Source of the DNA: Pseudoscleropodium purum
Taxonomy: Eukaryota; Streptophyta; Bryopsida; Hypnales; Brachytheciaceae
Reading direction: 5' to 3'
Assembly: GCA_963969395.1 (NCBI GenBank)
Contig: OZ017796.1
Coordinates: 38,926,243-38,990,242, forward strand
DNA: 64,000 nucleotides
In this document: piece by piece, positions 1-11,874 of the stretch
How the letters are laid out: each line of letters opens with the position of its first letter
Numbering within the stretch: the stretch's first letter is position 1
Program-made: the position numbers and the translations under genes
The notes under the pieces: generated by a model
Database searches by the model: none
What the model was told of the DNA's origin: nothing
What the model saw: only the letters and a program-made list of their open reading frames with translations

Positions 1-119
1 CAAAACTGACCATTCTCATCATTTGGGGTGGGTGTGTGAAAATGCCAAAGGAATTTTAGGAGTTAACTCGGTGCAATTGAGATTACACACATTATCAAAG
101 ACCAAATTTGTGTTACAAG

Positions 120-1060
120 TTAACCCTAAACACCTAAAGTGCATTTTTGGGCAACAAAGAAATTTTAGGTAGCTTGTTATGAATGGAGTTTTTGTTTTAT
201 TTTCATTGAAATTTTCACACAACATATGCTCGAGGGGTAGCTTTAAAGTCCAACAATTTTCATAACTTTTAACTACATGGTTGAAAAGTTATTGTATGAT
301 ATATAATTTACAATGCTCAACGGGCATTCTAGGCAATCCAAAAATTTCCTAAAAAAACATTTCTTTAAGAAATAAAAAATTGAAATTAATTTTCTAGATT
401 TATATATACGTAGAAAGATTTGAATCATTCCATTTTGATTAATGAGATGAAAGTTATGAGGAGTTTTAGTTTGTGGGTATTTATAGATTCTCTATCCTAA
501 AATGAACTTTGAAGTCCTTTATTTAATTCAATTTTCAATATTTAAGAAAAAATAAAATTATAGGATGTAAATTGTTTATTACAACATTACAACCATTGGG
601 ATTGCCATTTTTCAATTCCATAACTAAATTATTAACAATTTAGTATTTTGAATCATTCTCTACTTCTTTCTATTTATTATTTTTGTCCTATATGTTGTAC
701 AAATTCAAATGATCTAAAAATTTTCAAGCACATAGCCAACTTACCTTGAAGAAAGAATCCAAAGAAGCACCACCATTTTGGACATTTTTTCATGCAAATG
801 TGACCTTGTGAAGAGCAATTGCCCAGTTTTTGGAGGGCCAAAAAAATTTTTTTTGTCACTTCAAATGTTAATATATCTTGCAATCTACAAAGTGGAAAAT
901 TTTGAAATTTTTTCTACATCTTCTCAAACTGATTACTACAAGATCCTATAGTTATATGTGTCCAAAAATATTTTTTTTTTCTAAAACTTGATACTTACAC
1001 TAGAAATGACAGTCTTGAAGCATTTTGGGTAAAAACATAATCCAAAACTTTAGGGGTTAA
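120..1060 (-). mobile_element. TTAA-flanked non-coding element, family 1 copy A (piggyBac-like MITE)
   Basis: A 941 bp copy bounded by TTAA at both ends. Read on the minus strand it starts TTAACCCCTAAAGTTTTGG and ends with TTTAGGG followed by TTAA. It matches the copy at 41971-42895 in reverse complement along its whole length, for example the blocks around 436-456 and 660-680. It contains no convincing ORF and ends about 120 bp upstream of the first ATG of the complex I gene, so it may overlap that promoter. Assignment to piggyBac rests only on the TTAA duplication and CCC-starting ends. Confidence 0.75.
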
Positions 1061-1375
1061 ATCCTTGTGAAAATAGATTTTTAGGGATTTTTAGGGATAT
1101 TTCTAACAAAAGTTTAAAAACCTCAATAGATTACAGAGAGACTAGACAGTGCACTAATTTACTCTATTAGTAGGAATCGAGAAATGGACGTGAGCGTGGC
1201 ACACTCCAGAACCACGAAGGTGAATTATCCATCCAAATCCCCAAATCATTCATCCAAACCGGAGCCCTTCTCTTCTCTCTCGTCGTCACCGCGCTTGTGC
1301 GTCCTCCTCGTTTTTCTCCTGCATTCCGTGTCCACTCTGTTTTCTTCAGCATTTGTGTTCTCTGGTGTTGCAGCA

Positions 1376-4018
1376 ATGGCCGCAGCTCGCGGACTGTCCC
1401 GCACGGCGTTGCGAGGTCTAAGAACTCCCATTCCGTCATGTATCCGTGCGATGAGCGAGAAGGCGACTTCCGGCCCGCAAGCCTCGTCCCCCCCTCCCCC
1501 TCCCCCGCCTCCTCCCACTGAAAAGACGCACTTTGGCAACCTCACGGACGCCGACCGCATCTTTACCAACCTCTACGGCATCCACGACCCTTTCCTCACG
1601 GGCGCCAAGAAGCGCGGGGACTGGCACCGCACGAAGGATCTGGTGCTTAAGGGGACGGACTGGATCGTGAACGAGATGAAGAAGTCGGGGTTACGAGGAC
1701 GGGGAGGAGCGGGCTTTCCGTCTGGATTGAAGTGGTCGTTCATGCCGAAAGTGTCGGATGGACGCCCGTCGTATTTGGTGGTGAATGCAGATGAGAGTGA
1801 GCCAGGAACGTGTAAGGATCGGGAGATCATGAGGCATGACCCGCATAAACTGCTCGAGGGGTGCTTGATTGCAGGGGTGGGCATGCGGGCGAGGGCGGCG
1901 TATATTTATATAAGGGGAGAGTATGTCAATGAAAGGCTGAATTTGGAGAAAGCACTGCGGGAATGTTACAAGGAAGGTAAACTCGGGGGGATTTGGATTT
2001 GATGTTCAGCTCGCGTTTGGAACCCTAATTTGAGGTTTGATCGTCCGGGGGTGGACGTTAGGTGGAAGCACTGCTGTTGTGGTGAATTTTGTGAGCGGTG
2101 AATTCGAGGACCTGCAGTACCTTTATGTTGTAGAGTTTTGAGGAATTAGAGTTTGAGAGTTTTGTATAGTGTTATCTATATTTGAGGAGAGTATATCAAT
2201 GAGCGGTTGGATTGCAAAAGTGCTTCGTGAATGCTGCAAAAAAGGTCAATTCGAGTTGATTTGAGTTTGGGCTGGCAGTCGAAACCCTAGTTTTGAGATA
2301 TGATCGACTGGTACTTCAGATAGAAGTTCTGCTAATGTGATGAATATGTTCCTGGCAGTGATTCGAGGGGTTTTAGCGTCTTTCAGTAGTAGAGAATGAA
2401 GTATTAACCCCTGAACGATGGAGAAGCCCAAATTGAACTTGCACTGATTCTGGTGATCTAGAATTTGGATCCGTCTGAGCTATATCTTTCACAATACGAT
2501 CAATCGAATTGGTCATTTTAAACCATGAATCCTTGGTCTCCTAGGGTTTAATGATAAAGAATCTGAGAATCTGAGAGACGGTAGTAGTATCGTCGGGTTG
2601 AGATTTTTGGGGAACGCAATTAGGATTTTATTAATCGGCTTCCAATTTCTATGACGTTATCAGGTTTGCTCGGGAAGAACGCGTGTGGGTCCGGGTACGA
2701 TTTTGATGTGTACATTCATTACGGAGCTGGTGCATATATTTGCGGCGAAGAGACCGCCCTTCTGGAGAGTCTGGAGGGGAAACAAGGCAAGCCACGTCTG
2801 AAACCTCCTTTTCCTGCTAATGCCGGTCTTTACGGCTGCCCAACCACTGTGACCAACGTGGAGACCGTTGCTGTGTCGCCGACAATTCTGCGAAGGGGGC
2901 CTGAATGGTTTGCGAGTTTTGGGAGAAAGAACAACTCAGGGACGAAGCTCTTTTGTGTCTCTGGGCATGTGAACAAGCCGTGCACAGTGGAAGAGGAAAT
3001 GAGTATTCCATTGAAGGAGCTTATTGAACGGCATTGTGGAGGCGTGAGGGGAGGATGGGACAATCTCTTGGCTATCATCCCTGGAGGATCGTCTGTGCCT
3101 CTTCTTCCTAAGAACATCTGTGATGATGTCATCATGGATTTTGATGCCTTGAAGGCGGTTCAATCAGGTCAGTTCCCGCTTCAGAACAAACATCCTCCAT
3201 GGTTCCTTCTCTGTGGATATTATACTGGTGTAGACGTTAGATTAACTTCTGTTTGGACATTTGTGCATATTACTTAAGGATTGGTTTTTGATGTGAACAG
3301 CCAAGGATGAATTCATGGAGAATTGCATGCGTGCCATTATTGCTATTTATGAAAGTGATGATGATCCCTGTTGTTTTAGACATTCACAATTTAGACTTCT
3401 CGTAATTGATTAACCCTCTCGAATGTTTGTGATTGAATTATAGGTCTTGGTACTGCTGCTGTGATTGTGATGGACAAATCTACCGATGTTGTGGATGCTA
3501 TTGCTCGACTGGCCTACTTCTACAAACATGAAAGTTGTGGACAGTGCACTCCTTGCCGAGAGGGCTCTCCCTGGTTGTGGACTATGATGGAGAGATTGAA
3601 GGTTGGAAATGCAAAGCTGGAAGAAATCGACATGTTGCAGGTAATTATTCCTTCTGTATTCTCATATATGTGCTTCAGGTTTAAGGAGGAGTACGATTAC
3701 AGGTTTCTTTATTTCCCTCATCGTCACTGTAAACTTAATCAATGTGAGTTAAATAGTGAATCATGCTACCTCGACCCTGTCCATGTTGAGTTACTGTTAG
3801 AAAGAATTAATCTAATGGAATCCTTGCTGTGGTTTTTAAAATAAAAAATAAAACAGGAAATCACAAAGCAGATTGAGGGTCACACGATTTGCGCATTGGG
3901 AGACGCTGCTGCGTGGCCTGTACAAGGCTTAATCCGGCATTTTAGACCAGAGCTTGAACGCCGGATATTGGAACGAGCGGCACAAGAGAATGAAGGCTTG
4001 AGAGTAGCTCATGGTTGA
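1376..4018 (+). CDS. NDUFV1: NADH dehydrogenase (ubiquinone) flavoprotein 1, 51 kDa subunit of mitochondrial complex I
   Basis: Entry subunit of respiratory complex I: it binds NADH, carries FMN and the N3 [4Fe-4S] cluster, and passes electrons into the matrix arm. Exons: 1376-1976, 2664-3167, 3444-3640, 3857-4018. All introns are GT-AG, phases agree, total 487 aa, close to plant homologues as I recall them. Seen: an Arg-rich, acid-free N-terminus ([16 protein letters not shown]) fitting a mitochondrial presequence; a run of nine prolines at residues 39-47; the nucleotide-binding glycine loop [10 protein letters not shown] near 105-114; [14 protein letters not shown] near 221-233; cluster cysteines in SCGQCTPC (C400, C403, C406) and in TICALGD (C446). 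The residues after CREG are SPW, where plant homologues as I recall have TGW. The first in-frame ATG is 1184 and would add 64 residues including a hydrophobic stretch; 1376 is preferred because it gives the presequence at the N-terminus. Intron 1 contains a decayed copy of the exon 1 end. Confidence 0.95.
1905..2405 (+). repeat. Tandem duplication of the exon 1/intron 1 junction
   Basis: Sequence from about 1905 to 2140 (last 72 bases of exon 1, the splice donor and the start of intron 1) is repeated, diverged, at about 2172-2405 with an offset near 270 bp. For example GAGAGTATGTCAATGAA at 1917 corresponds to GAGAGTATATCAATGAG at 2187, and TGTTACAAGGAAGGTAAA corresponds to TGCTGCAAAAAAGGTCAA. 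The second copy lies wholly in intron 1 as a dead pseudo-exon with an altered donor (GTCAAT). Confidence 0.8.
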
Positions 4019-5700
4019 GGGGTTTAAATTTTTTGAGGAGCACCAAGTGACCAAGAAAAAGGCAGTTATGGTCCTCAAGGAATTGCTGCGTGGAGAAGGT
4101 TCATTGTCAACAAACTCCCATCATACTCATGATCTTTCTGCTTTGTTTAGTAGTCTTCTGTACTGCCTATTGGTCAGTCATTCACAGCAGCATATTAACG
4201 AAGCCATCAAATGAGAACCCTAGATATGGTGCTCACAGCTGGGGACAGTAGTGGGTCTTGGTCATCGGTATCATAGGAAATGATAAGAAATGTAATTCAG
4301 TACTGCCTCTGGTGTGTGTTGATGCTAACCCCATTGGTTGTGTAAACGAATATGGGAACTTAGAGAAATAACTCCATTTCTCATTGGAATTGACGTATTG
4401 AAGCCCAAATGGGTACAAATTGACTAAAAGGATGTAGACTGCGTATGCACCTGTTTTAGGTGTTTGATTTTAGGTCATTTACCAATTAGACTTTTGAACC
4501 TGCTTAATTTTAGTATTTGGTTCTAAGTAACGCATTCTTTGTTATGTCGGAATTTTCTTTCATTTTCTTCTTTGAACATTTGACCACTTTCATAATGCGA
4601 TCATGGTAATCTGAAATCCTTACCAATAAATCTGAATGTTAATATACGGTTCCATATCTCTATTTTTAGCACTGAAGTTACGAAGCACACTCAGAAGAAT
4701 CTTGCGAAGACCCTATGCTGGTCTCGCCAAAGTTTGCTTGTGTGATGAAGACTTTGTTATGAGTTGCCACATTGTTCAGCTTTTGCCACTGTTGATGTGG
4801 GAATTTCTTCAAAAACCATAGTAATTTGAAATCATCACCAATAAATCTGAATTTTTTTTGAAGACCTGTGAAAATAAAATAAAATATTTATCACTCACAT
4901 TTAGGTGCAATATAGAGGACACAAAGGAATGGATATTGAGGAAGATCACATGGTCATAGGCCCAATCCTATTAGGGATAATTACCACTCATGATCAAATG
5001 TGGAAAATTTTGTATATTTACTTTTCAGGTTGGTGTTTTGGTATTTCTACAACATGTGAAAAGTGTGTTCAATAGTCTCAAATTTGTTGTAAAAAGAAAT
5101 GTAGGGAAGTGATTGGCTTACGTTGAGGAGTTAGTAAAAGAATTAGAATAATTACATGCTTTGTTCCATGTACACCATTTAGTGTTGTTGGGTTTGTATT
5201 CCATGTTTGCATTGTAAATGTTTTTACAAATCTAGTTAGTCATTCTATATCAAATGAATTTATTTACTTTATAGATAGTGTGACTTTGGTAAATTAGTGT
5301 TACATAGACTAATAGGACAAGTTACAATAGTCTCTCCACAAACTATTGAGTTTTCTATCTATTATTCAAAATACCACCAAAAAATCATTTTTACAAAGAT
5401 TTAATTCCTAAGCTAATTTATATTGATACTAACTTGGCTTCCAAAAGTGTATAATTTCAATTGTACTAAATTAGCTTGTTTAAAGATCCTTAAAGGATTG
5501 TCTTCTAAAATTAACTAAATATAAATTGTTGTTTCTACATATTAAAAAAAAATATGTCTCAATTATTTTTTCAAAAATTTGACTGTAGGATCTTATTTAA
5601 TACTATCAAGTTAGTAAAATTTTCAATTTTCAAAAAATCTGACCATGTAGATTTTGAGATATATACAATCAAAGATCAATTTTTGAGAAACAATTCTTTC
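4019..5700. other. 3' flank of the complex I gene with a tandem duplication; no gene
   Basis: AT-rich, no coding signal. A segment at about 4560-4640 is repeated at about 4769-4855; both copies end in the sequence CCAATAAATCTGAAT, which contains an AATAAA that could serve as a poly(A) signal. The rest up to 5.7 kb shows no feature I can support. Confidence 0.5.
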
Positions 5701-5719
5701 TATAGACAATATGACATTT

Positions 5720-5740
5720 GGGGGGGGGGGGGGGGGGGGG
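5720..5740 (+). repeat. Poly(G) tract, 21 nt
   Basis: Uninterrupted run of 21 G in strongly AT-rich sequence. A second run of 23 G lies at 55651-55673. Length in the real genome may differ because such homopolymers are sequenced poorly. Confidence 0.9.
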
Positions 5741-7074
5741 CACATTTCAAAATTTCACAAATAAAGAGTTTGAATTTTTTGATCAAATGCAATAATTAAT
5801 AGTTGAAGATTAGTATGTCAATTTTTACAAGCATTGGAGTGATAGAAGATTGCTTACAAAACCTTGTAATTAATGGAGGTACATTAGTAAAACAAGAGTT
5901 CTTCTTAACCAAGCCTGGGGAGTGCAATCATCGAGCAGAGTAGCAATATATGAGCGAACAAGTGGTTTCTAATAAATTATAATTTCAACCTAAAATTTTG
6001 AGCTTTGTTTAATAATCACTATACGTTTCTATTGCCGAAATTTCCAACTCAAATAAAATATGAAATGATTTCTAGAAGAAGTTGAAAATGAATTAAAATG
6101 GCATGTTTTTCAACTCAAATAATTGTAGAGAACACATTTAGATGACCATTGAATCAATATTCAATTCAAAATGAACTTTCAATAGAGAGTTATTTTTAGA
6201 AATTTTTTGTTCATTTTTTAGACAATTTTTTTTAATATAATATAAGGATGTGAAAGTTATTTTTCAATTCTACAATGTGACTTTTTACTTCAAAAATTTG
6301 TAACTAATTATTATTAACAAATAAAAATATCAATAATTCAAAGCATAAACTTTCAAAGTAGGAAAATCTATTCATGTTTTCTTTTATTATGTTTCATTTA
6401 AAATTCAAAAAGTATATAGGGGGTCCAAAGTTTTGTTCGCTCATGGTTTCTAATGGACACTCTAAGTGAACCCCCCAAGTAACCAAGTCCATCAAGAACA
6501 CTAAGCCCATCAATGCTAAGCCCATCAATTGACTTACTCCAACCAATCAATCCTTACCTAATTGCACTATACATGACATATTTTTTCTTGGGATGACCTC
6601 TTATTGATTAATTAGGTCTCTCCTAATACAAACTATAGTAGACAAACTAAAGCAAGCATGGGCTTGAGTTGGCAAAATCACCCCAAATGTAGATGTTGTC
6701 CAAATCAAATGTTTTTTTTGGTTGTAGGAAGGCAACTTGCCAAATTATACAAAGAAAATTTTTCATTTTAAATAATAGGTTTAGGCATTCTATCAAAGAG
6801 GAGTAGTAATCAAAAAATGTTTCCTTATGCTTTTAGGTGTTAAATGACATATTGGTGAAATTGTTCCTCTATTAGATTGATGACATTCATATCCTCTATG
6901 GAATTTAAAATGATATGATTTGAGGCGTGGCTAATATGTTTTTTGTGAATTAGAAGATGGATCCCTTATACTAGACATCAAGTAGGTTCTTCTTATAAGC
7001 AGTTTTGTACCAAATGACTACCTCATACATGAGTCACAACAATAGTTGGAAGATAGGTATATCATTACAAGAAA
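5741..7074. other. AT-rich intergenic sequence, no gene seen
   Basis: No ORF with family resemblance and no clear repeat structure. The words ATTACAAGAAAAA at 7063-7075, directly before the hairpin element, resemble the terminal motif of plant CACTA transposons (CACTACAAGAAAA), but no matching opposite end was found. Confidence 0.4.
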
Positions 7075-7272
7075 AAGGGGTGTTTTAAGTGATTTTTTAA
7101 GTATGGTCCTAAATATAAGATTTTAAGTGATGATCTATAAAGAGATTTTTAGCAAAAATTTACTAAAAATACATATATTTCTAGTAAATTTTTGTTGAAA
7201 ATCTCCTTCAAGGTCATTACTTAAAATCTTATGTCTAAGACTATACTTAAAAACACACTTGAAACACCCCTT
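7075..7272. mobile_element. Foldback/hairpin MITE, about 198 bp
   Basis: The two halves are imperfect reverse complements across almost the entire length. The left arm starts AAGGGGTGTTTTAAGTG and the right arm ends CTTGAAACACCCCTT; the centre is a symmetric TTTACTA/TAGTAAA region. Arms of about 95 bp allow a long hairpin. No coding capacity. Superfamily is unclear; the bases just left of it resemble a CACTA terminus. Confidence 0.75.
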
Positions 7273-7944
7273 CCACCTTACATATATGTAAGAAGTTCAT
7301 AATGATTGACTAAGGCATTAAAAGGGGAATAGGCTTGAAGTGGTTGAAACCATACCATCTTTCACTCATCATTCATTATTGGATCCAACCTCTAGGGGAT
7401 CGCAATTATCTTTTTGTCCCCAGAAGCAAACACCTTGTATCCAAAGAGTATTTGCCTTATTTGCAATGAATACAAAGCATACTTTGCATAGTTTTTGAGG
7501 TGAGAGTATTGATGAATTTCTAACAATTTGGAAACCATTGATGTCAAAAATCTAAAAGCAATTTAATAAATGGAAGATTCATATGGATGCAAGCTAGGAA
7601 TAAAATTGAGCTCATTTGAGTACTCTTACCATAGTCAGTGCATGATTGAAGTCTTCTTTCTTTTTACATCTTCCCTCTTTTTGTCCACCAATCTTATATA
7701 TATGTATTTTTAAAATACATTTTATAATGTTTGAAAAAATCATATATTTTTATGGAGTCTTTGGAGTCATTTCTTTTTATATTACAATAAAATAACTAAT
7801 TGCATTACGTCACACCTTAGGTATGCAACTCTTCTATTATACACATGGGTCAACAACATTAAAAAGGCTTAATGGATAGCTTTTGTAAAACTTATATCAA
7901 ATTTAAAAGACCAAAAAGTTAGGTGAGGACCAAATTAAGAACAA

Positions 7945-8396
7945 TTAAATGTAGAAAATGTTGAATTCCAAACATATTAAAAATAAATTCACAATGTATA
8001 TGAAGAATTGAAAAACCTATGCATAGTTTTCAAAGACTATACCTACCTACAAACTTAAATTCCTCACAACTTTCATCTCATAAATCAAAATGGAATGATT
8101 CAAAGCTTAGTATGTATATATAGATCTAGGGAACCAATTTCAAATTTATATTTCCTTAAAAGTGATTTTTAAAGAATTTTTTTGAGTTGCATGGGCTACC
8201 CACCAAACAATGAAAATGACATATCATGCAATAATTCTTAACCATGTAGTCAAAAGTTATGAAAATTTTTGGGCCTTTAAGCGACTCCTAGAACACATGT
8301 TGTGTGAAAAATTCAACAAAAGAGACAAAAAATTCGAAGTGAGCTATCAAAAATTTCTATGTTGTCCAAAACACAATTTTTACATTTAGAGGTTAA
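7945..8396 (+). mobile_element. TTAA family 1 copy B, 5' truncated
   Basis: Matches the 3' half of the copy at 41971-42895, for example CTCATAAATCAAAATGGAATG near 8078 and the GTAGTCAAAAGTTATGAAAA block near 8247. It keeps the terminal TTTAGAGG followed by TTAA (8393-8396). The 5' half is missing or too diverged to recognise. Confidence 0.7.
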
Positions 8397-8851
8397 ATTA
8401 AAAAATTTATTAAAAAAACTCATATAATTAAGTTTTTAATGCTATTATTGTCCTCAAAGGATATTCATTATATATATAATTACATTTTTGGATTCGCCGT
8501 GAAAAGGACTACAAATTTTTTTTCTACATTAAGACAAATTATGTCCCTTGAAATTGGAATAAAATGCATTATAAGTGATTATAATGAGGGCCATATAATA
8601 TGGGAGTTGCATACCAAGGCACATTGACTTGACATTCTTTTGCCAAGTTAGACAAGTCTTGTAGGTGTTTAGTACATATATTGTAGTTGAAAGTTTGATT
8701 AACTATGGTAATATTTGCGTTTTAATAAAGCTTCACATTCTCATTCCCTTGCTTGATTTGTACTCTTGAGTTCTTTTTTTTGGAGTGAGAGATACCTCGC
8801 CTTCAATACAGTGTTTTCAAATCTTGTACAATTATATATATCCAATCAATC

Positions 8852-9811
8852 ATGGAGGCTAGTCTGGCACTGGATGTGTTGAAGGAGTGTTTTAGAGAAG
8901 GACTGCAGCTAGATTCATCTGAGCCTACTGAGCCTGCTGAGTCGCCTTCTCTGTCTTCCCCGAATCATATTGAACTTTCCAGCAACAACCAGATCGATCA
9001 TCTGGATCGTCGATGACACTCCTGTGTCTCGTGTGACCATACACCAGACATTCGAAATGAAACTTGACCACCGAGCTTATCATGATCAATGGTGCCGTTT
9101 TGATTCTCAGCCCAATGACTGGACAGCTTTTCGTGTATGTCGTGCATCCCAGCGCCAAGCTCGAATTGAAGAACGAAGCAGAAGCAATGTATAGTAGCTG
9201 CCGTCATACTCTCCCTTCGATCCGGATCAAGAGCACCCTAACATGATAATTGTGACACGAAAGGGAATGCTTGATCTTCTAAAATTCCAGCTTCAGGATT
9301 TCCCCACCATCGCCCTCATCAAACGTACGTCGTGACATATATGAATTGCGCACGCAGTTGCCATGCATTATCCCAAGCTTGTCTGAAGATGGAGAAAGTG
9401 GGCGCTGTGATACTGAACGCATCTTGGGAGTCGTCTCAAATGGTCCTAGCTGTTCAATATCTACGACGACTGGTTGCAGACGATCTCGTCATACGCTGCG
9501 TTCTTGAGGCTCAACCTGATTCTGAGGGCTCTTCTGATCAGGTTGACCACGAGAAGGCGAAGATGTTGTTGGAGCCCGACGAAACAGTTGTCACAGAGCC
9601 GCACCATAACTGGCCCAGCCTCAGTGATGAGCAGTGGGTGGAGGTCGAAGTTGCGTTGAGGGAGTTGCTCCTGTCGGACGAGTAATTAAGCGAAGAAAAA
9701 GAATGTGGGTACGGCTGCGTTGACACAGTTCAGAGATTCGGGACATCATCCTCGGTGCTGAAGTTACTCCTCCGTCACCAACAACGGCAGCAGATTGCTG
9801 AGATTGAGAAT
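8852..9811 (+). pseudogene. PRP8: PRP8 fragment (spliceosome core protein), frameshifted
   Basis: Pieces of the highly conserved U5 snRNP protein Prp8 appear in order but in changing frames. They are VLKECFREGLQL near 8880, then a run matching the conserved IIWFVDDTNVYRVTIH motif near 8990-9040, then GQLFVYVVHPS near 9120, IIVTRKGMLD near 9245, QACLKMEKVG near 9375, QTISSYAAF near 9475, [14 protein letters not shown] near 9597, IRDIILGAEVTPPS near 9733, and QQRQQIAEIE near 9781. This is the RNase H-like domain and the linker towards the C-terminal Jab1/MPN domain. At least four frame changes and several stops rule out a working protein. No intron was recognised inside the match, which would fit a retrocopy, but the rest of Prp8 (over 2,000 aa in the intact protein) is absent. 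GC content is well above the flanks, so the copy is probably not very old. Confidence 0.85.
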
Positions 9812-9864
9812 CTAGATCCATTGCCAACTGGTCAAACATCAAGTGTAAGCTGAATGTACGTAAG

Positions 9865-10120
9865 ATAGGTACCACCACTAATTGCTACTGTGCCTAATTA
9901 CTATTTTTAGACTGTTGAAATATGTTATATTTTCTTATTGGAAAGTGAAAGGAGGTTCCAACGCACTGAAGAACATGACATTTAAATACTGTATGTAGAA
10001 GTTATGAAGGAACAAAGATTAGTTCTAAAAGCGTTCCACGTAGGTACGTAATTGATTTTGGAGTTGTATTTAGATTGAAGATGGTGGTTCAGGGTTAGTG
10101 GTGTATTTTGGAGTGCCTGT
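9865..10120. repeat. Dispersed repeat, partner of 48624-48897
   Basis: About 250 bp shared with 48624-48897 in the same orientation, for example TGCTACTGTGCCTAATTA versus TGCTACTATGCCTAATTA, and the later GATGGTGGTT versus GACGGTGGTT block. No terminal inverted repeat was found. It starts about 50 bp after the PRP8 fragment. Confidence 0.7.
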
Positions 10121-11046
10121 CTATAGTATTCAACATCATATCTATACTAAATCATGTAGTCAATTAGATTGTGTTTGAATATCAATCCTATATTTTTATC
10201 ATGTAATTGAAAGTATGAATTGTATATCACTGTGAGAAACTTCAATTTGTTTCATGAAAAATTATACTTATTATTGTTTTTGTTGTAAAATTTGAAAATA
10301 AATAAGTAAAAATAGTTTAATAAAATCCAAATTATTTGAAATTTTCTCAAGAGGTGCAAATAGCAATGAAAATTAAATAATGCTAATTTTCTCAATTAGA
10401 TATTTTATTTTTTACACCCAAAACAACTACAACAAAGACCCTGAAGTCAAATTCAATTACTAAGCTAAATTTATCTTTTTATTTAATTAAGGTATAAAAT
10501 TTTGATATTTTTTATGGCTAGAATAAAAAATTATTTTCTATTTCTGGTCTTTTTTCAAAAACTTTGATGGAAAAAGTAAATAATTTTGATTTTTTAAAGT
10601 TAAAGGTAGAAATGAAATTATATCAATTATAATATATATTATAATAATCTTGAATTTTCACTATAAGTGATGGTTAGAATCAAAAACTTAATTTGGTTAG
10701 AATCGAAAACTTAATTTTGTAATTGAAATTGAAATTGAAAATCCATTTTAAAAAGAAAAAATACGAATGAAAATCAAATAGTATTGTATTGTTCAGAATT
10801 TTGGACATAGAGCTTGTAATTTTAATAATTCTTTTAATTTTTGGATTTTTTTCAAAATTTCTTGATGAAGTAGAAAGATATCTTCTCAAGTTTTATTTTC
10901 TTAGTTGAAATCAAATATCCAAATGATTATATTTAATCCTAAAGAACTATGAATTGTCCCTTTGAGTGAAAAACCGAATTTTGGGTAGGTACCTACAGTC
11001 TCAATTTTTGTCATGATTTTTTGAAACTTTTTTTGTAGATAAAAAA
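10121..11046. other. AT-rich intergenic sequence, no gene seen
   Basis: Very AT-rich with many A and T runs; no coding signal and no structure beyond low complexity. Confidence 0.5.
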
Positions 11047-11874
11047 ATTGATTAGCTTTGTTGGAATATAATTTTTTTTCAATTGGTGCCTAGAAATAGA
11101 AGTTATACTCAAATAAGTTTAAAATAAGGGAGAATAGAAAGGAAAAAAATTTGAAAAATTTGAATTTTATTTTATTTTTCCTCATAGTTTATATTTTTGT
11201 TTATATGGAAAGCTTTGATTCATTCCATTTGGATAAGAGGCATGAAATTGATGTTATAATTATGGACAATCTTGTTTTGGCGGCAATTAGAGCTTCTTCC
11301 TGAAAAAATAACTTATAGAATGCATTTCTCAATAAAGATTTTACAATTTAAAAAAAAAAAGTTCCACTTGGTTTAATTGGCTTCCTAGAACAATCTTACC
11401 ATTGGAATTAATGTGTTTTAATTCCATCTTAGAAATATTAATAATTTAGATTTTATTTCTATCTCATACTTGCTCCTACTTAATAATTTTTTTTAGGATG
11501 AAAAATTAAGTCCTTTTAAATTTTTTTTTACCTTCCTAGACTCTCAACTCAATTTCTCACCATATAAATTTAGACCTCAAAACTTTGTAGTGTAAAAATT
11601 CTAATTTACAAGGTTCAAAGTCAAATAATCTAATCCCATAATGTAAAAAAGAACTTGTTTTCCTCACTTTGAACACAAAAATCTTGCAACTTGTGCAATC
11701 TAAATTTCTAAGATTTTTTCTATTCATTCTCATATTAATTAGGAATAATTAAGAATAAGAGCCTATGGCTAGATGTGCAAAAAAACCCAATTTTCCAATT
11801 TCTTTTACTCGTTATAATAGAAATGGCAATTTTGGGTGTTTTTTTGACAAAATAAGGGCCTTATCCTTTAGGGA
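11047..11874 (-). mobile_element. TTAA family 1 copy C, degenerate
   Basis: Minus-orientation copy of the same family. It has the GATTCATTCCATTTGGATAA block near 11217 and the AATAGAAATGGCAATTTT block near 11816, and ends in CCTTTAGGG without an intact TTAA. It is closest to the copy at 47692-48465, sharing for example the TTATGGACAATCTT block (11260 and 47900). Confidence 0.65.

Noticed and set aside
1184..1375. In-frame upstream start of the complex I gene
   Set aside because: Would place a hydrophobic extension before the mitochondrial presequence; treated as 5' leader although no stop separates the two.
2246..2431. Open frames in intron 1 of the complex I gene
   Set aside because: The region is a decayed duplicate of exon 1 end plus intron, not a separate gene.
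7063..7075. CACTA transposon end
   Set aside because: The motif is close to CACTACAAGAAAA but no inverse copy was found on the other side; a similar lone motif occurs near 12098.
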